Source: Eledone cirrhosa
Lineage: Eukaryota > Mollusca > Cephalopoda > Octopoda > Eledonidae
DNA: 64,000 nt
Assembly (NCBI GenBank): GCA_964016885.1
Contig: OZ024744.1
Span: forward strand, 113,252,033 to 113,316,032
Reading direction: 5' to 3'
Under the pieces are notes generated by a model, which worked only from the letters and a program-made list of their open reading frames with translations, was not told the DNA's origin and searched no databases. Below, piece after piece: positions 34,795 to 46,205 of this stretch. A program made the position numbers and the translations under genes. Positions within the stretch are counted from its first letter, which is position 1, and every line of letters begins with the position of its first letter.

Positions 34795-36560
34795 ATCACC
34801 ATTTATTGTCTATTTTCCATGCTTACATGGATTAGATGGTTGTCAGTCACATGTTAAGGGCTAACCAATCAGGTGACTAGGTTCTGCTCATATGTTTTGT
34901 TTTACTTGGTTTCTACAGCTAGATGTCCATCCTAACACCAACCACTTTACAGAGTGGACTGGGAGCTTGGTTGCTTCAACTGGATGTCCTTCCTAACACC
35001 AACAACTTTACATGAACTGGGGGGGGGGGGGGGCATTTTATTATGACATCAGCACTACTTCTTTTGCAGGGTGGACTAGGTTTTTTTTTTTCGTCATGAC
35101 ACCAGCACTACCACCTTACAAGGTGAACTGGATGCCTTTTGTCTTGTAAATTGTTGGGAGGTGGGGTCGTGTCATGGAGGTAGCCTTGAAGCAAGTGGAT
35201 GGTGTGAGACATATTGTGGGGCGCGCCTGGCTTGTTTTCATGGCCTAACAAGGGATATTCATATGCTGCTTGTAATTGGGGAGTAATGGGGAGAGTGGGG
35301 GCGTAAGTAGCTGGGTAAAGTCTGTCTTTTTGGTGTATGCTAGGCTTCTCTGGTTTGGGAGAGTGTGGTGGGTGCACGAGTTCAGCAGGGAAGATGAATC
35401 AGACACGGTTCCTCCTAGATTTCCAATGCTAGCATGAGTTAGGTGAAGAAGTCAGGAGTATATTGGCAGGTGAGGACCTGAGAGTTGTTCCATTTCTCTG
35501 CCTCTTCAGGTTTAGGGGGAAGAAGGAGATGAGGGACATGCTGACTGGGAGTTGAGGAATATACTGCCAGACATAGGCGGGACTTGAGTGTTGTACCATC
35601 TTCTGCTTCTTCAGGTTTAGGGTGGAGGGAGGTAGGTGGGTTTTCCACCCTTCTGTTACAGTCATTCCACTTGCAAGAGAAGGAGAGTTCCCTGTATAAT
35701 GGAATATCACCAGATTTCTTGATCTTGGGTCATCTCCGTTGTGAGGTTCAGCTGTATGAGGCCGGCCTTCACCTCAACATCCCAGGTTTTCATCTTCCAT
35801 AGGTTCTATCAACTTCAAGGCTCTGTATTTCTTTCTACAGCTGTCATCCTTCATAGACATCACATGTCCATACCACCACAGTTTCCTCACCAGCACACCA
35901 TATCTGACTCTCTTATGTCCTGTTTCTCAGTTCATTAATACTTCATCACTCATGTATACTACTATTACACATCTATTGGAGCATCTAAGCCTCATTCCTT
36001 TCTAGTCTTTGTAAGTTCTCAATATACAAAGTCCAAGTATCACTACCATGAAGTATTGCCATTCACATCATACAATCTGCCTTTCACTCTGAGGGAGTGA
36101 TTCTTTGTAGCTAGCAGTGGTAGTATCTCCCTGAACTTTTTCCACCCCCTTCTCACTCTCGCTACTGTACTTTCAGAGCACCTACCTCCACTACTAATTT
36201 GGTCACCCAGGTAACAGAAACTATCAACTACTTGTATGAAGCCCTCTGAACATTTAATGGATCTAGTTTCCTGTGATCTCTTATTACTTACTGCTCCTGT
36301 GTATTGACCATAAAACCTACATTCTTTGCTAGCCTGCCTGAGATCCTACTACAGGACATAGGATGAAATCTCTACATACTCCTTTACTGCATACTGAGCA
36401 AGGCCATTTTCCTGAAGAAATTTGGACTATTTTCTTTTTTACTTATAAGGATTGTTGTTTTTGCTAGGTTAACTCTGAGTTTTTTGATTCCATGTCAGGA
36501 ATTTCTTTTCTAATTCTGCCTTGGTTTCAGCTATCAGAACATTGGCAGCCAGATATATAC
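34795..36560 (-). mobile_element. Degenerate 5'-truncated LINE with an inserted duplication
   Basis: Minus strand: tail ccatgcttacatggattaga at the left, 48-bp units at 34900-35140, then unrelated GT-rich sequence at 35160-35700 including a roughly 110-bp tandem duplication (cttcttcaggtttaggg), then the LINE C-terminal and zinc-finger region at 35700-36560 (plus landmarks: gctgtcatccttcatagaca, catcacatgtccataccacc, ctcactctcgctactgtact). Many stops. Confidence 0.7.
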
Positions 36561-36602
36561 ATATATATATATATGTGTATGTGTGTGTGTGTATAAATAT
36601 CA

Positions 36603-39600
36603 TCATCATCATTTTATGTCCGCCTTTCCCTGCTTGCAAGGGTGGGACGGGTCCTATTCAGCACAGCATCTCTCCACTTGTCACAGTCCTTCGTTATCTC
36701 CACCGTGAGCTTCAGCGATCTGAGGTCTGTTCTCACCACCTCCGCCCATGTTTTTCGTGGTCTACCTCTACCACGTCTTCCTTCAACTGGCATTTCCTGG
36801 CACTTCTTCACCCATCGGTCATCCTCCATGCGCATCACATATCCATACCACCTCAGTCTCCTCTCTCGCACACTACAATCTATCCCTCTCAGAAACAGTT
36901 TCTCTCTCAACACTTTCATGCTGGGTCGTTCAAGCACATTGACATTGCACATCCAACGGAGCATGCTTGCCTCATTTCTCTCCAGTCATCGCAAATCCTC
37001 TGCATTTGCTGCCCATGTCTCACTACCATGCAGCATCACGCTCCTCACACAGGCATCATATAACCAGCCTTTCATACGCAGGAAAAAACCCTTCTTCGTC
37101 AGCAGAGGAAGCAGCTCCCTAAACTTCTTCCAACCTGTCCTTATACTATGGCCTCGGAACACCCACCATGCTAATCTGATCTCCTAGGTACTGGAAGCTA
37201 TCCACCTCTTCTATAGCACCCGCGACTTCTACTGTCTAATTTCCCTGTACATCTACTGCATACGTATTTCTCCCTCCCTGTAAGTTTGCCTGCTATCCCA
37301 CTACATCTCTTGTGTACACAGGATCTGCATTGTGTGCATTTTATAGAATTTATGCCAACTCCTTTTCTGCATATCGAACATGGCCATTTCCCTGACGGAA
37401 TCAGAGTTTTGTCCTCTTTTCTACTCATCAACACTTTTGTCTTAGCTAGGTTCACTCTCAGTCCTCTTGCTTCCAACTGCTGTTTCCATTGCCAGAATTT
37501 ATTCTCTAGCTCCTCTACTGATTCTGCTATAAGAACCAGATCATCAGCATAGAGAAGTTCCCATGGACAGCCAGTTTTAAACTCCTCTGTTATGGCTTGG
37601 AGGACTATAATGAACAAGAGCAGGCTGAAGACCGAACCTTAATGTACTCCTACTTGTATCTGGAATTCCTCACTAAACTCTATTCCTACCTTGACTTTAC
37701 TGACAGCACCTCTGTCCATAGCTTGAACTGTCCTTACAAGCCATTCCTCAACACCTAGTTTCCATAGGGACCACCAGATGACAGATCGGGGTACCCTATC
37801 AAAGGCCTTCTCTAGGTCAACAAAGGCTAGTATAGTGGCTTATTCTCTAAGAACCTCTCTTGTAATTGTCTCACCAAGAAGAGGTCATCTGTTGTACTTT
37901 TCCCAGGCACAAAACCAAACTGCATCTCATCTAGTTTGACCCTTTCTCTAATTAGTTGTGCTAATATCCTTTCTGCCACTTTCATAACCTGATCTATCAG
38001 TTTTATACCCCTATAATTGCTCCTCTCCAGAGCATCCCCTTTACCTTTGTAGCAATTTATGAGAATACTGCTGCACCAGTCTTTGGGTATGACACCACCA
38101 TATATAGCCTGATTGATGATGCGTGCAACCAGTTTAGTGCCTACGTCCTCTGATGCCTTCAGCATCTCAGCAACTATCCCCGACAGTCCAGCAGCCTTAC
38201 CATTTTTCATTTCCTTAATTGCCTCTTGGACCCTATATTCGTCAATCTCAATAGCTGGTCCCTCTGTCAGATCTACTGAGGGTAATTTCTCTCTCTCCCA
38301 TTCGTTCTCCACATTCATCAGTCTCTCATAATGACATTTCCAGGCCTCCTTTTTCTGATCATTTGTGACACTAAGTACACCAGCATCATCCCGGACACAT
38401 TTATCTCCAACAACATCCTGATTTACACTGACACACTGCCTTGCAATGTGGAACACCGCACGCCTCTGATCTTCCCGTCGCAGAACATTGGCAAACCTCC
38501 TACTCTCCGCCTCCCTGCGTGCTAAGTACACATGATGTCTAACTTCTCTCTTAGCGGCTGTATATCCTTCTCTACTCCCACCCGTTTTCCAAGCCTTCCA
38601 TGCTAGTCTTTTGTCTCTAATGGCCCTATCTACTGTGCTGTTCCACCACCAGGTCACTCTCTGTCTGGTTGGAGCTCTGCTCCAGCCACAAGTTTCATCA
38701 GTAGTCTGCAGTAAGTTGTCACGTAAGAAATTCCAGTAATTATCTATGCCATACGTCTCTAAATCGTCTTCTTTTTCGTCATACACATTTGAAGGACTTT
38801 CCTAAATTTGTATTTTAGTGAAAGGTCTTTTAGCTTCCAGACCTTTCTTTTCCACACCTTCCTGTATGTCTCATTCTTTCTCATACTTAATGAGATGTCA
38901 CTAACGACTAACCTATGCTGTACATTCTTCCCCGGGGTATGCCTTAGTATTTGACACCATCTGTCTGTCTTGCTGTCTAACTAGCAGGAAGTCAATCTGG
39001 CTTATGTGCTCACCTGATTTGTAGGTTGTTAGGTGGTTGGTAGGCTTCTGGAAGTTAGTGTTGCAAATGGTTAGTGCACTTGCATCACAAAACTCAAGAA
39101 GCCTCACTCCTTTTTCATTTCTTGAGCTGTAACCATGCCCACCATGTACCCCAGTGGAACCACCCTGGAGCTGTCCAACATGACCATTGAAGTCTCCTGC
39201 TAGCATAACGATGTCTCTGTCCTCTGTCATTGAGGCTGTTTGTAAAAGTTGCTCGTAAAAGCAGTCTTTCTCATCTTTACCTAGGCCTGCTTGGGGAGCA
39301 TAGGCAGAGATGATTGTCAGTAGTCTCTTGCCTACAACTAATCTAAGCTTAATTATTCTATCACTAACTCTAACTACCTCTATTGTCTTATTGATTCATC
39401 TCTCAGCCAGTAATATGCCTACCCCACCTAACCCATCATCATTACCCACCCAGAAAAGCTTATAACTACGATGTTTGCCTGCGATTAGTCTTGCAGAGGC
39501 ACCTCTCCATCTCACCTCTTGCACGTAGCACACATCCACATGCCTTCTCTCCAGCATCTCTGCTATTTCAGCAGATCTACCTCTGAGAGTGCCAACATTA

Positions 39601-39690
39601 AGTGTTGCAACTCTGAGATGCGACGTCTTCATATTTTGTTGTTCCTATATACTTGTTGCTGTGCTTATAATTGTTTTGGCATTGATACAC
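36603..39690 (-). mobile_element. Nearly complete APE-RT non-LTR retrotransposon
   Basis: Reads leftward. APE endonuclease from 39632: LRVATLNVGTLRGR, VCYVQEVRWRG, GGVGILLAER, SAYAPQAGLG, MLAGDFNGHVG, QIDFLLVRQQDRQM. Linker TWWWNSTVDRAIRDKRLAW. RT: NYRGIKLIDQVMKVAERI, FGFVPGKSTTDDLFLVRQL, FVDLEKAFDRVP, YADDLVLIAESVEELE. Then a PHD-like finger (CSICRKGVGINSIKC, CVHKRCSGI, CSRCTGK) and a C-terminal tail ending NRTRPTLASRERRT. Defects: a TGA after LLAER near 39394, frameshifts near 38790, 37830 and 37200. The 3' end is tttccctgcttgcaagggtg then (atc)n. Recognisable but inactive; clade not assigned with certainty. Confidence 0.93.
37275..37430 (-). other. PHD-like zinc finger inside the LINE polyprotein
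   Basis: Cys pairs and His in the order C-x2-C-x9-C-x2-C-x4-H-x2-C ... C-x2-C (CSIC, CTQC, H.RC, CSRC) between the RT and the C-terminal tail. The plus copy at 32758-32920 has lost some Cys. Also seen, degenerate, at 42000-42190. Confidence 0.75.
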
Positions 39691-39800
39691 TGGTTGGATG
39701 CCCTTCCTAACACCAGCGCCACTTTAGAGCATGGACTGGGTGCTTTTATTCGTGCCACCAGCACCAGAGAGCATGTCTTACTGAACTCATGGGCCCTCTC
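39691..39800 (-). mobile_element. LINE/SINE 3'-UTR unit fragment
   Basis: Plus: ggatgcccttcctaacacca, gagcatggactgggtgcttt, i.e. one to two 48-bp-type units next to the LINE 5' end. Confidence 0.5.
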
Positions 39801-39861
39801 TACCCCTCCATTTTACAGCATGGTTATAAAAAAAAAAACACCACTTATTGACACTTAAGGC

Positions 39862-39978
39862 ACACACACACTCACTCACACACCAACACTCATGCCTACA
39901 AACACACACGCCACTCACACACCAACACTCATTCATACAAACAGACACACACCACTCACACACACATACATATATTAC
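39862..39978. repeat. CA-rich low-complexity tract
   Basis: Imperfect (ca)n with cactcacacaccaacactca repeats. Confidence 0.85.
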
Positions 39979-40199
39979 CGTCAGTACAGATACAAGATCA
40001 TGTCAACTGTTGACTTTTCCAGTTCAGTTTTTATAGAATAATAACAATTGTTTGCTTTGCAGCATAGAGCAACGGCTCTCCACTCTCGAGACCCAAAACA
40101 AGGCACCAGCAATGAGCTGGGACAATCGCTGCCCCGTGCCAAGAACAGAATAGTTATTTAGTATTATAGTTGTTTTCTTCTTCTTAAGCTGATTGCTGG

Positions 40200-40650
40200 T
40201 GATGGTGGTGGTGGTGGATGGTGTCAGTGATGTGGTGGTGGTGGATGATGTCAGTGATGTGGTGGTGGTGGATGGTGCCAGTGATGGTGGTGGGGAAGGT
40301 GGTGGATGGTGTCAGTGATGGTGATGGTGGTGGATGATGTCAGTGATGGTGGTGGCAGTTGTCGTTGTTGCGGTTGTTGTTGTTGCTGCTGTTGCTGTTG
40401 TTCATTTCCCTGATGCTGCTGCTGCAGACAATGGTATTGTTGCTGCTGCTGTTGTTTTAGTCACTGGGTTGAAATTTTGAAATTTGGTCGCTTCGCGTGT
40501 GTGATATATACACATACATATATATACATACACATATATATATATATATATATAAATACATACACACACATTCAACACAGACAATGGTGTTGTTGCTGTT
40601 GTTGTTGTAGTTGTTGTTATTGCTGCGTTGAAATCTGGTCACATCGACTG
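40200..40650. repeat. TGG/GTC and TTG/CTG low-complexity cluster
   Basis: 40200-40355: ggtggtggatggtgtcagtg-like repeats. 40360-40460 and 40585-40625: (ttg/ctg)n. The block with gttgaaatttggtc plus TA run occurs twice (40460-40560 and 40625-40690). Confidence 0.8.
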
Positions 40651-40688
40651 AGATATATACATATATACATACATATATATATATATAC

Positions 40689-40921
40689 GATATATTAACA
40701 AATGGAAACTATATTTATAAAACCATATTTATTTCATTATCCGGGAGCTTCCAACAGAAATGGTCGCATTCTTTAAGGGTATGTCAATATTTATTTATAA
40801 AACTGATCTATATTATATTTTATCTGATGAAAGCGCACCATAATTTAACTTGGTGTCCTTGAAATATGTATAATGAAATAAATATGGTTTTATAAATATA
40901 GTTTCCATTTGTTAATATATC
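40689..40921. repeat. 52-bp perfect inverted repeat around a hammerhead motif
   Basis: 40689-40740 and 40870-40921 are perfect reverse complements (outer end gatatattaacaaatggaaa). The 129-bp interior holds the hammerhead-like core; the right arm begins inside its 3' strand. Inverted terminal arrangement is known for Penelope-like elements, which is the likely source. Confidence 0.9.
40816..40880 (+). ncRNA. Candidate type-I hammerhead ribozyme (copy 2)
   Basis: 8-bp stem I (tattttat 40816-40823 with atgaaata 40873-40880, one G.T), CTGATGA 40824-40830, stem II 40831-40840 with 40851-40860 (one C.C mismatch, one G.T), GAA 40861-40863, stem III ata/tat (40864-66, 40869-71) with TG loop, cleavage-site A at 40872. 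Versus copy 1, a C-G pair in stem II has become T-A, so pairing is kept while sequence changes. Confidence 0.6.
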
Positions 40922-40995
40922 CAATAATTTGTTGTGCTTTATATCAGTTATAAAAATATTTGCTTGTTGTATCCCAACAATTTAAATAGAACTTC

Positions 40996-41041
<46 letters not shown>

Positions 41042-41084
41042 CAACACAGGGAAAGGAGTTAGGAGTTTGTCAAATATATATATA

Positions 41085-42290
41085 TATATCATCATCACTG
41101 TTTTACGTCCGTTCTTCCATGCTAGCATGGGTTAGACGGGTTGTCCTGTTGTGGGCAGTGTCTGGTCGGAAGACTATGCCTTGCTCATACAGGAACTGAT
41201 TTAGCTTGATTTCTACAGCTAGATGCCCTTCCTAACACTAACCTCATTTACAGTGAGTGCTGGGTGCTTTTTTCCGTGGCGCCTACACGTCCACTTTACA
41301 GTGTAGGCTGGGTCCTTTTTTGAGTGGCACCTCCACAACCACTTTGTAGTGGGAGGGTGTGGGGCATATTGTCTAGGTTGGGTACTCTGTATTACTGCGT
41401 GACGCCAGAGGTCACAGTCGTGTGACATCGCTTTTGAGGGGTGTAATTGGGTAAGGTCGGCTTTTATCACCTCATCCCAGGTCTTCTTGGATCTCCCCAC
41501 TCCGCGGTTTCCATTGACTTCTAGTGCTCTGCACCTTTTTATGCAGCTGTCATCCTTCATACGCATCTCATGTCCATACCAACGCAACCGCCTCTCCTGC
41601 ACACAGCATTTGACTCCTCTTATGCTCAGTCTCCCTCTCAATTCATTATGCTTTGCCGTTTGCGTATATTACTATTACACATCCATCGAGGCATGCAGGC
41701 TTCGTTTCTTTCTAATCTACGTAAGTCTTCCACCTTCAGCGCCCAGGTCTCACTACCATGTAACATTGCTGTTCGTATACACGCATCATACAGTCTGCCT
41801 GTCATTTTGAGGGAGAAGCCTTTTGCAGCTAGCAGTGGCAGTAGTTCCCTGAACTTCTTCCATCCCGTTCTTACCCTAGTTATTGTACTTTCTGAACACC
41901 CACCTCCACTGCTAATTCGGTCACCTAGGAAGAAGAAGCTGTCTACTGTTTCTACAGAGCCCTCCCAGAGATTGGTGGTACTTGTTTCCTGTGGCTGTTT
42001 GCTGCTTGCTGTCCCAGAACAGCTGCTACATGTGAAGCCTACATTCTTAATTAAGCTTCCTGAGATCCTGCTACATCTTGTGTTCCCATTGTTTGCATTT
42101 GGGGCAGAGAATGGAGTTCCTACCTACACCTTTCCTACATACTGAGCAAGGCCATTTCCCTGAGGGTATATGGGTTCTATTTTCTAGTCTACTTACAAGG
42201 ACCTTAGTCTTTGAGACCCTTTCTTTCTAGTCCCTGCTTCCAAGTGTGAAACAAATATCCTCCTGGCTTGGCAATTATACATACAGGTTC
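41085..42290 (-). mobile_element. 5'-truncated LINE with intact-looking 3' UTR
   Basis: Left end (atc) then tacgtccgttcttccatgct. The 3' UTR (41150-41390) shows two clear 48-bp units (gggtgcttttttccgtggcg; gggtccttttttgagtggca). C-terminal ORF: MRGRLSIRGVKCCVQERRLR, EMRMKDDSCIKRC, GVGRSKKTWDEV. Upstream, degenerate zinc-finger and SISSGGG-type region to about 42190. Same subfamily as 27375-28110. Confidence 0.85.
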
Positions 42291-42299
42291 ACAATCTTT

Positions 42300-44085
42300 T
42301 ACCCAAAATTTAGGTGTTCCACATTGCAAGGCAGTGTGTCAGTATGAATCAGGATGTTGTTGGGGGAAAAGTGTGTTGTAATGACACTGGTGTACTTAAC
42401 ACCACTGATACTCAAAAGAAAGAGGCCTGGAAATGTTACTTTGAGAGGTTGGTGAATGGAGAGAAAGGAATGGAGGAAGAGAGACAAATCCCAACTGAGC
42501 CAAAGAGGGACTAGCTATTAAAATAGACAGTTATAGGGTCATAGAATTAATGAAGGAGTGGTAAAGCTGCTGGACCCTCAGAGATAGTTGCCAAGATGTT
42601 GAAACTATCTGTGGAAATAGGAGCTGAACTAGTCACCCACATAATCAATCAGGTTTATATAGGACAGTGTCATATCCAATGACTAGTGCAGCAGTACAAT
42701 TATAAATTACTACAAGGGCAAAGGTGATGCCCTAGAAAGGAGCAACTATAGAGGAATAAAACTAATGGACTAAGAAAGAGCGCTAGAATAACTAATTAGG
42801 GAAAGAGTCAAACTAAATGAGATGTAGCCCGTTTTTTTTGGGGGGGGGGGGGGGGCAGGTATTACAGATGACCTCTTAATGCAACAAATTCCTTGCCTCT
42901 ATATCTAGTTTTGTCCTTAAGGAAATTAGATATTGAAGAATGGCTTGTCAGAGCAGAGCAAGCCATTTACAGAGGAGCTGTCAGTTAAGTGAGAATAGGA
43001 AGTGAGGAATTTGGGGTACATATAGGAGTTCATTGGGGTTCAGATCTTAGCCCTCTTTTGTTTATCCTAGTCCTCCAGGCCATAAGAGGTGTTTAAGATT
43101 GCCTGTCCAATGCAGATGAACTGGTTCTTATAGCTGAATCTGAGGAAGAACTAGAGAATAAATTCTGACTGAGGAAATAAATTAGAATCAAAAGGTTTGT
43201 GAGTAAACTTAGTAAGTAGGAAAGGGGTCAAAGCCCTGATCCTATCGGGGAAGTGGCCATGTTTGATGTAGAAACCCTATTCACTGTACACAATGTAAAT
43301 CTTGGGGCACACAATGTGTAGTGGTATAACACAAACAGAAAAGGTAAACTTTGTAGGCAGCATATACATAGGGATAATTGGTAGTAAGAGCATTAGTAAA
43401 ATATACTTTTTTTCCAGTCTCAGGAAAGTACCATAGAAGTAGTTAACAGACTCTGTTACCTAGGTGATCTAATTAACAGTGGAGGAAGTTGTTCTGAGAA
43501 CATAGTTGCTAGAATAAGAACAGGATGGAAAAAATTGAGAGGACTACTACCTCTGTTAGCAATAAAGGTACCATAGAATTAGTTGATAGCTTCTGTTACT
43601 TAGGTGACCTAATTAGCAGTGGAGGAGATTGTTTTGAGAGCATAGAAGCTAGAATAAGAACAGGATGGAAGAAGTTTAAGGTGCTACAACTTCTGTTGAC
43701 TACAAAATGTTTCTCTTGGCGAAAGAAAGGCTGGCTGAATGATGCCTGTGTCTGATGTTGCATGGCTGAGTGCCATGAGCAGTGTAATGTTAATGTGAGA
43801 GAATGTCAAAGCTGCAAGAAAAGCTGGGTATAAGAAGAATCAGATGTAGTGTGCAGGAGAGGAGACTGCACTGGTATGGACATGTGATGTGTTTGGGTGA
43901 TTGTTGGGTGAAGAAGTGCCTAGAAATCCCAGTGGAAGGAAGTTACAGTAGAAGAAGAACTGGGAGGAAGTTGTGAGAGCTGATCTCATATCACTGAGAC
44001 TCATAGTGGAGATGAAAGATTGAGATGTGGTGCTGAAAAAGACCCATCCAACCCATGCAAATGTGGAAAAACATGAATCCCCCTA
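42300..44085 (+). mobile_element. Old degenerate LINE copy
   Basis: Plus strand with many stops: VFHIARQCVSMNQDVVGG, RPGNVTLRG-like linker, LERSNYRGIKLMD, ERVKLNEM, then YLGDLISSGGDCFESIEARI occurring twice (about 43455 and 43590), ending acccatccaacccatgcaaa. Contains an 18-base G run at 42839-42856. Confidence 0.75.
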
Positions 44086-44089
44086 TATA

Positions 44090-44293
44090 TATAAATATAT
44101 ATTCCCGATGTAAATTGGGAGGTGACCATCGTTAAAAAAAGTTACTCAATACGTTAGTAGAGTATAGTAAGCATATTTATTTTATTATAAAAATGACTTC
44201 TACAAGACTAGAACTTTTTCATTCGTAAGAAATAATCAGAAATAGTCCTGATGAATGAAACAGTTCTAGTCCTGCAGAAGTTATTTCTATAAA

Positions 44294-44331
<38 letters not shown>

Positions 44332-45047
44332 AATTTTTCTTCGCATTTATAATTTGATAAATAGCTCTGATTAAATTATTATTTTAATTCTTCTGATTAT
44401 TTTAATTCGTTCGGTCGTTGAGCAAAACTGGTCAAGGCGGGACATCATACACATATATTTATGTAGACTGGTCCAACCCTGGCTAACGGAGAAAGCGGAT
44501 GTTAAAACGATGATATACAAGAGTTCTTAAATCATTTAATACCTTACAAATAATTTAACTAATACTTATGTTAAAACAATATATCAATATTGCTTCTTTT
44601 TGGTTAATTCCATTTATATATATATATATATATATATATACATACACACACTCGCATAAATGTATTAGACACATATATGTATACACATATACAAACAAGT
44701 GCAGATATACACACGATTCTGTCGTGTATACATAAAATCACATGTGTTTAAGTATGTATGTATATATATATATATATGTATGTATGTATACATAATGTTT
44801 TTAATACGTAGTACAAATTATTAAATTTACCTCAGTTGTTCGTTAAAAATATAACACGGTGTCGCATGAGATAGTCCCTTATACCTATTAAGGCCACCAT
44901 GCGGTGAAATCTTTGTAAATATATTTACACGTTCATCAGAAAATAACTTAGGCAGTAATATACACCTATGTATATCTAATGTATATGTATGTATTTTTAA
45001 AAAAAAATGTATTAAGTTCTATACAAATGGAAGATTAAAGATTTTAA
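44090..45047. other. Intergenic AT-rich region with fold-back repeats
   Basis: 44175-44325: imperfect inverted repeat (catatttattttattataa ... ttctataaaataaatatata) with cctgatgaatgaaacagttc inside, a hammerhead-like core without stem II. 44470-44515: solo LINE tail. 44855-44955: repeat with, on the minus strand, ctgatgaacgtgtaaatata. No gene seen. Confidence 0.55.
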
Positions 45048-45240
45048 CCCTTTAGTATTTACATTACTCTATATTTACTATTGTATTTTCATGGTAAAGG
45101 CTTTATCTCATAATATCGTATCTACGAGATTTTGATATTTATTTTGAGAACAATACCTTAACATCAGTATGAGCAACCGGTTATGGCTGGTTTTAACAGG
45201 AAGAATTGTGAGAATTCTGGCCGGTTTAAATGCTAAAGGG
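45048..45240. mobile_element. piggyBac-type MITE (193 bp) with TTAA target duplication
   Basis: CCCTTTAGTATTTA at the left; at the right, TAAATGCTAAAGGG (one mismatch as inverted repeat). Flanked by TTAA at 45044-45047 and 45241-45244. CCC-starting termini and TTAA duplication are piggyBac hallmarks. No transposase. Confidence 0.85.
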
Positions 45241-45245
45241 TTAAA

Positions 45246-45473
45246 ATGTTAGTTCTTATATTCTGTGGACAGTTAGGACGTGACTTTTCTGTCAAAATCC
45301 CTTCTTTTGTCTTTTTGTGTATAGGTAGGGCTCCATCGTGTCGAGAGTTCAAGTTTATGTTTAAGGTTCAGATAAAAAGAAGAAAAGAAATAAATAAAAA
45401 TACAAATAGAGATATAAACATGATTGAAAGGGGTCGTTTGTGGGGAGATTTATTAGATAAATACTATTAAAAA
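45246..45473 (+). other. Short unsupported ORF region
   Basis: A 74-codon plus ORF rich in Lys/Arg/Asn with no recognisable domain, splice context or codon signal. Reported only to describe the gap; probably not coding. Confidence 0.2.
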
Positions 45474-45597
45474 TGCCAAAAATAAAACGTTTTTAGTGAA
45501 GGTTTCTATGATTTCTATGTTTATTTTGTGGTGTGTGTGAGATTGCACAAGCATCGATTTGTTTACATGTGTGTGTAAATTGGTTATTCCTATCCAT

Positions 45598-45795
45598 AGG
45601 TCATGGTGGATTGGCAGTATCGGTAGAGGGTCGGACGCCATGCTTTGCAGCAAAGAGTTACGGCCCTTTATGGTCTGAGTTCAAATCCCGTCGAGGTTAA
45701 CTTTGCCTTTCATCCTTACGGCGCGTATAAAATAAAATACCAGTAATACACTAGAATAATTGCTGACCTTGTGTCAAAAGTAGAAACAATTATAT
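45598..45795 (+). mobile_element. tRNA-derived SINE, first of three in a row
   Basis: ggattggcagtatcggtaga, gtctgagttcaaatcccgtc, tttgcctttcatccttacgg, tgctgaccttgtgtcaaaag, then caatta. Same family as 19427-19608. Confidence 0.88.
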
Positions 45796-45796
45796 T

Positions 45797-46010
45797 GGCG
45801 GTGAATTGGTAGTATCGGTAGAGGGTTGGACGCCATGTTTTGCAGCACAGAGTTACGCCCCTTTACGGTCCGAGTTCACATCCCGCCGAGGTTATCTTTG
45901 CCATTCATCCTTACGGGGTCGATGAAATAAAGTATCAGTCACGCACTGGGGTCGTTTTAATCGACTTTCCGTTCCCCCAAAATTGCTGGCCTTGTGCCTA
46001 TATAAGAAAC
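45797..46010 (+). mobile_element. tRNA-derived SINE, second of three
   Basis: gtgaattggtagtatcggta, ccgagttcacatcccgccga, ggggtcgatgaaataaagta, with the longer middle segment (tcgttttaatcgactttccg, ttcccccaaaattgctggcc) absent from its neighbours: two SINE subtypes side by side. Confidence 0.88.
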
Positions 46011-46016
46011 TGTTAA

Positions 46017-46205
46017 GGGGCAGTGGATTAGCAGTATCGGTAGAGGGTCGGACACCATGCTTTGACGCATAGAGTTACGGCCCTTGCCATTTTGAGTTCA
46101 AATCCTGCCGAGGTTAACTTTGCCTTTCATCCTTACGGGGTCGATAAAATCAAGTACCAGTAATGGGATAATTGCTGGCCTTGTGCCAAAAGTAGAAACT
46201 AATTT
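46017..46205 (+). mobile_element. tRNA-derived SINE, third of three
   Basis: gtggattagcagtatcggta, tgagttcaaatcctgccgag, acggggtcgataaaatcaag, ggccttgtgccaaaagtaga. Confidence 0.88.

Noticed and set aside
44900..44945. Another hammerhead on the minus strand
   Set aside because: CTGATGA and a small hairpin are present, but GAAA does not follow the stem, so the core is incomplete.
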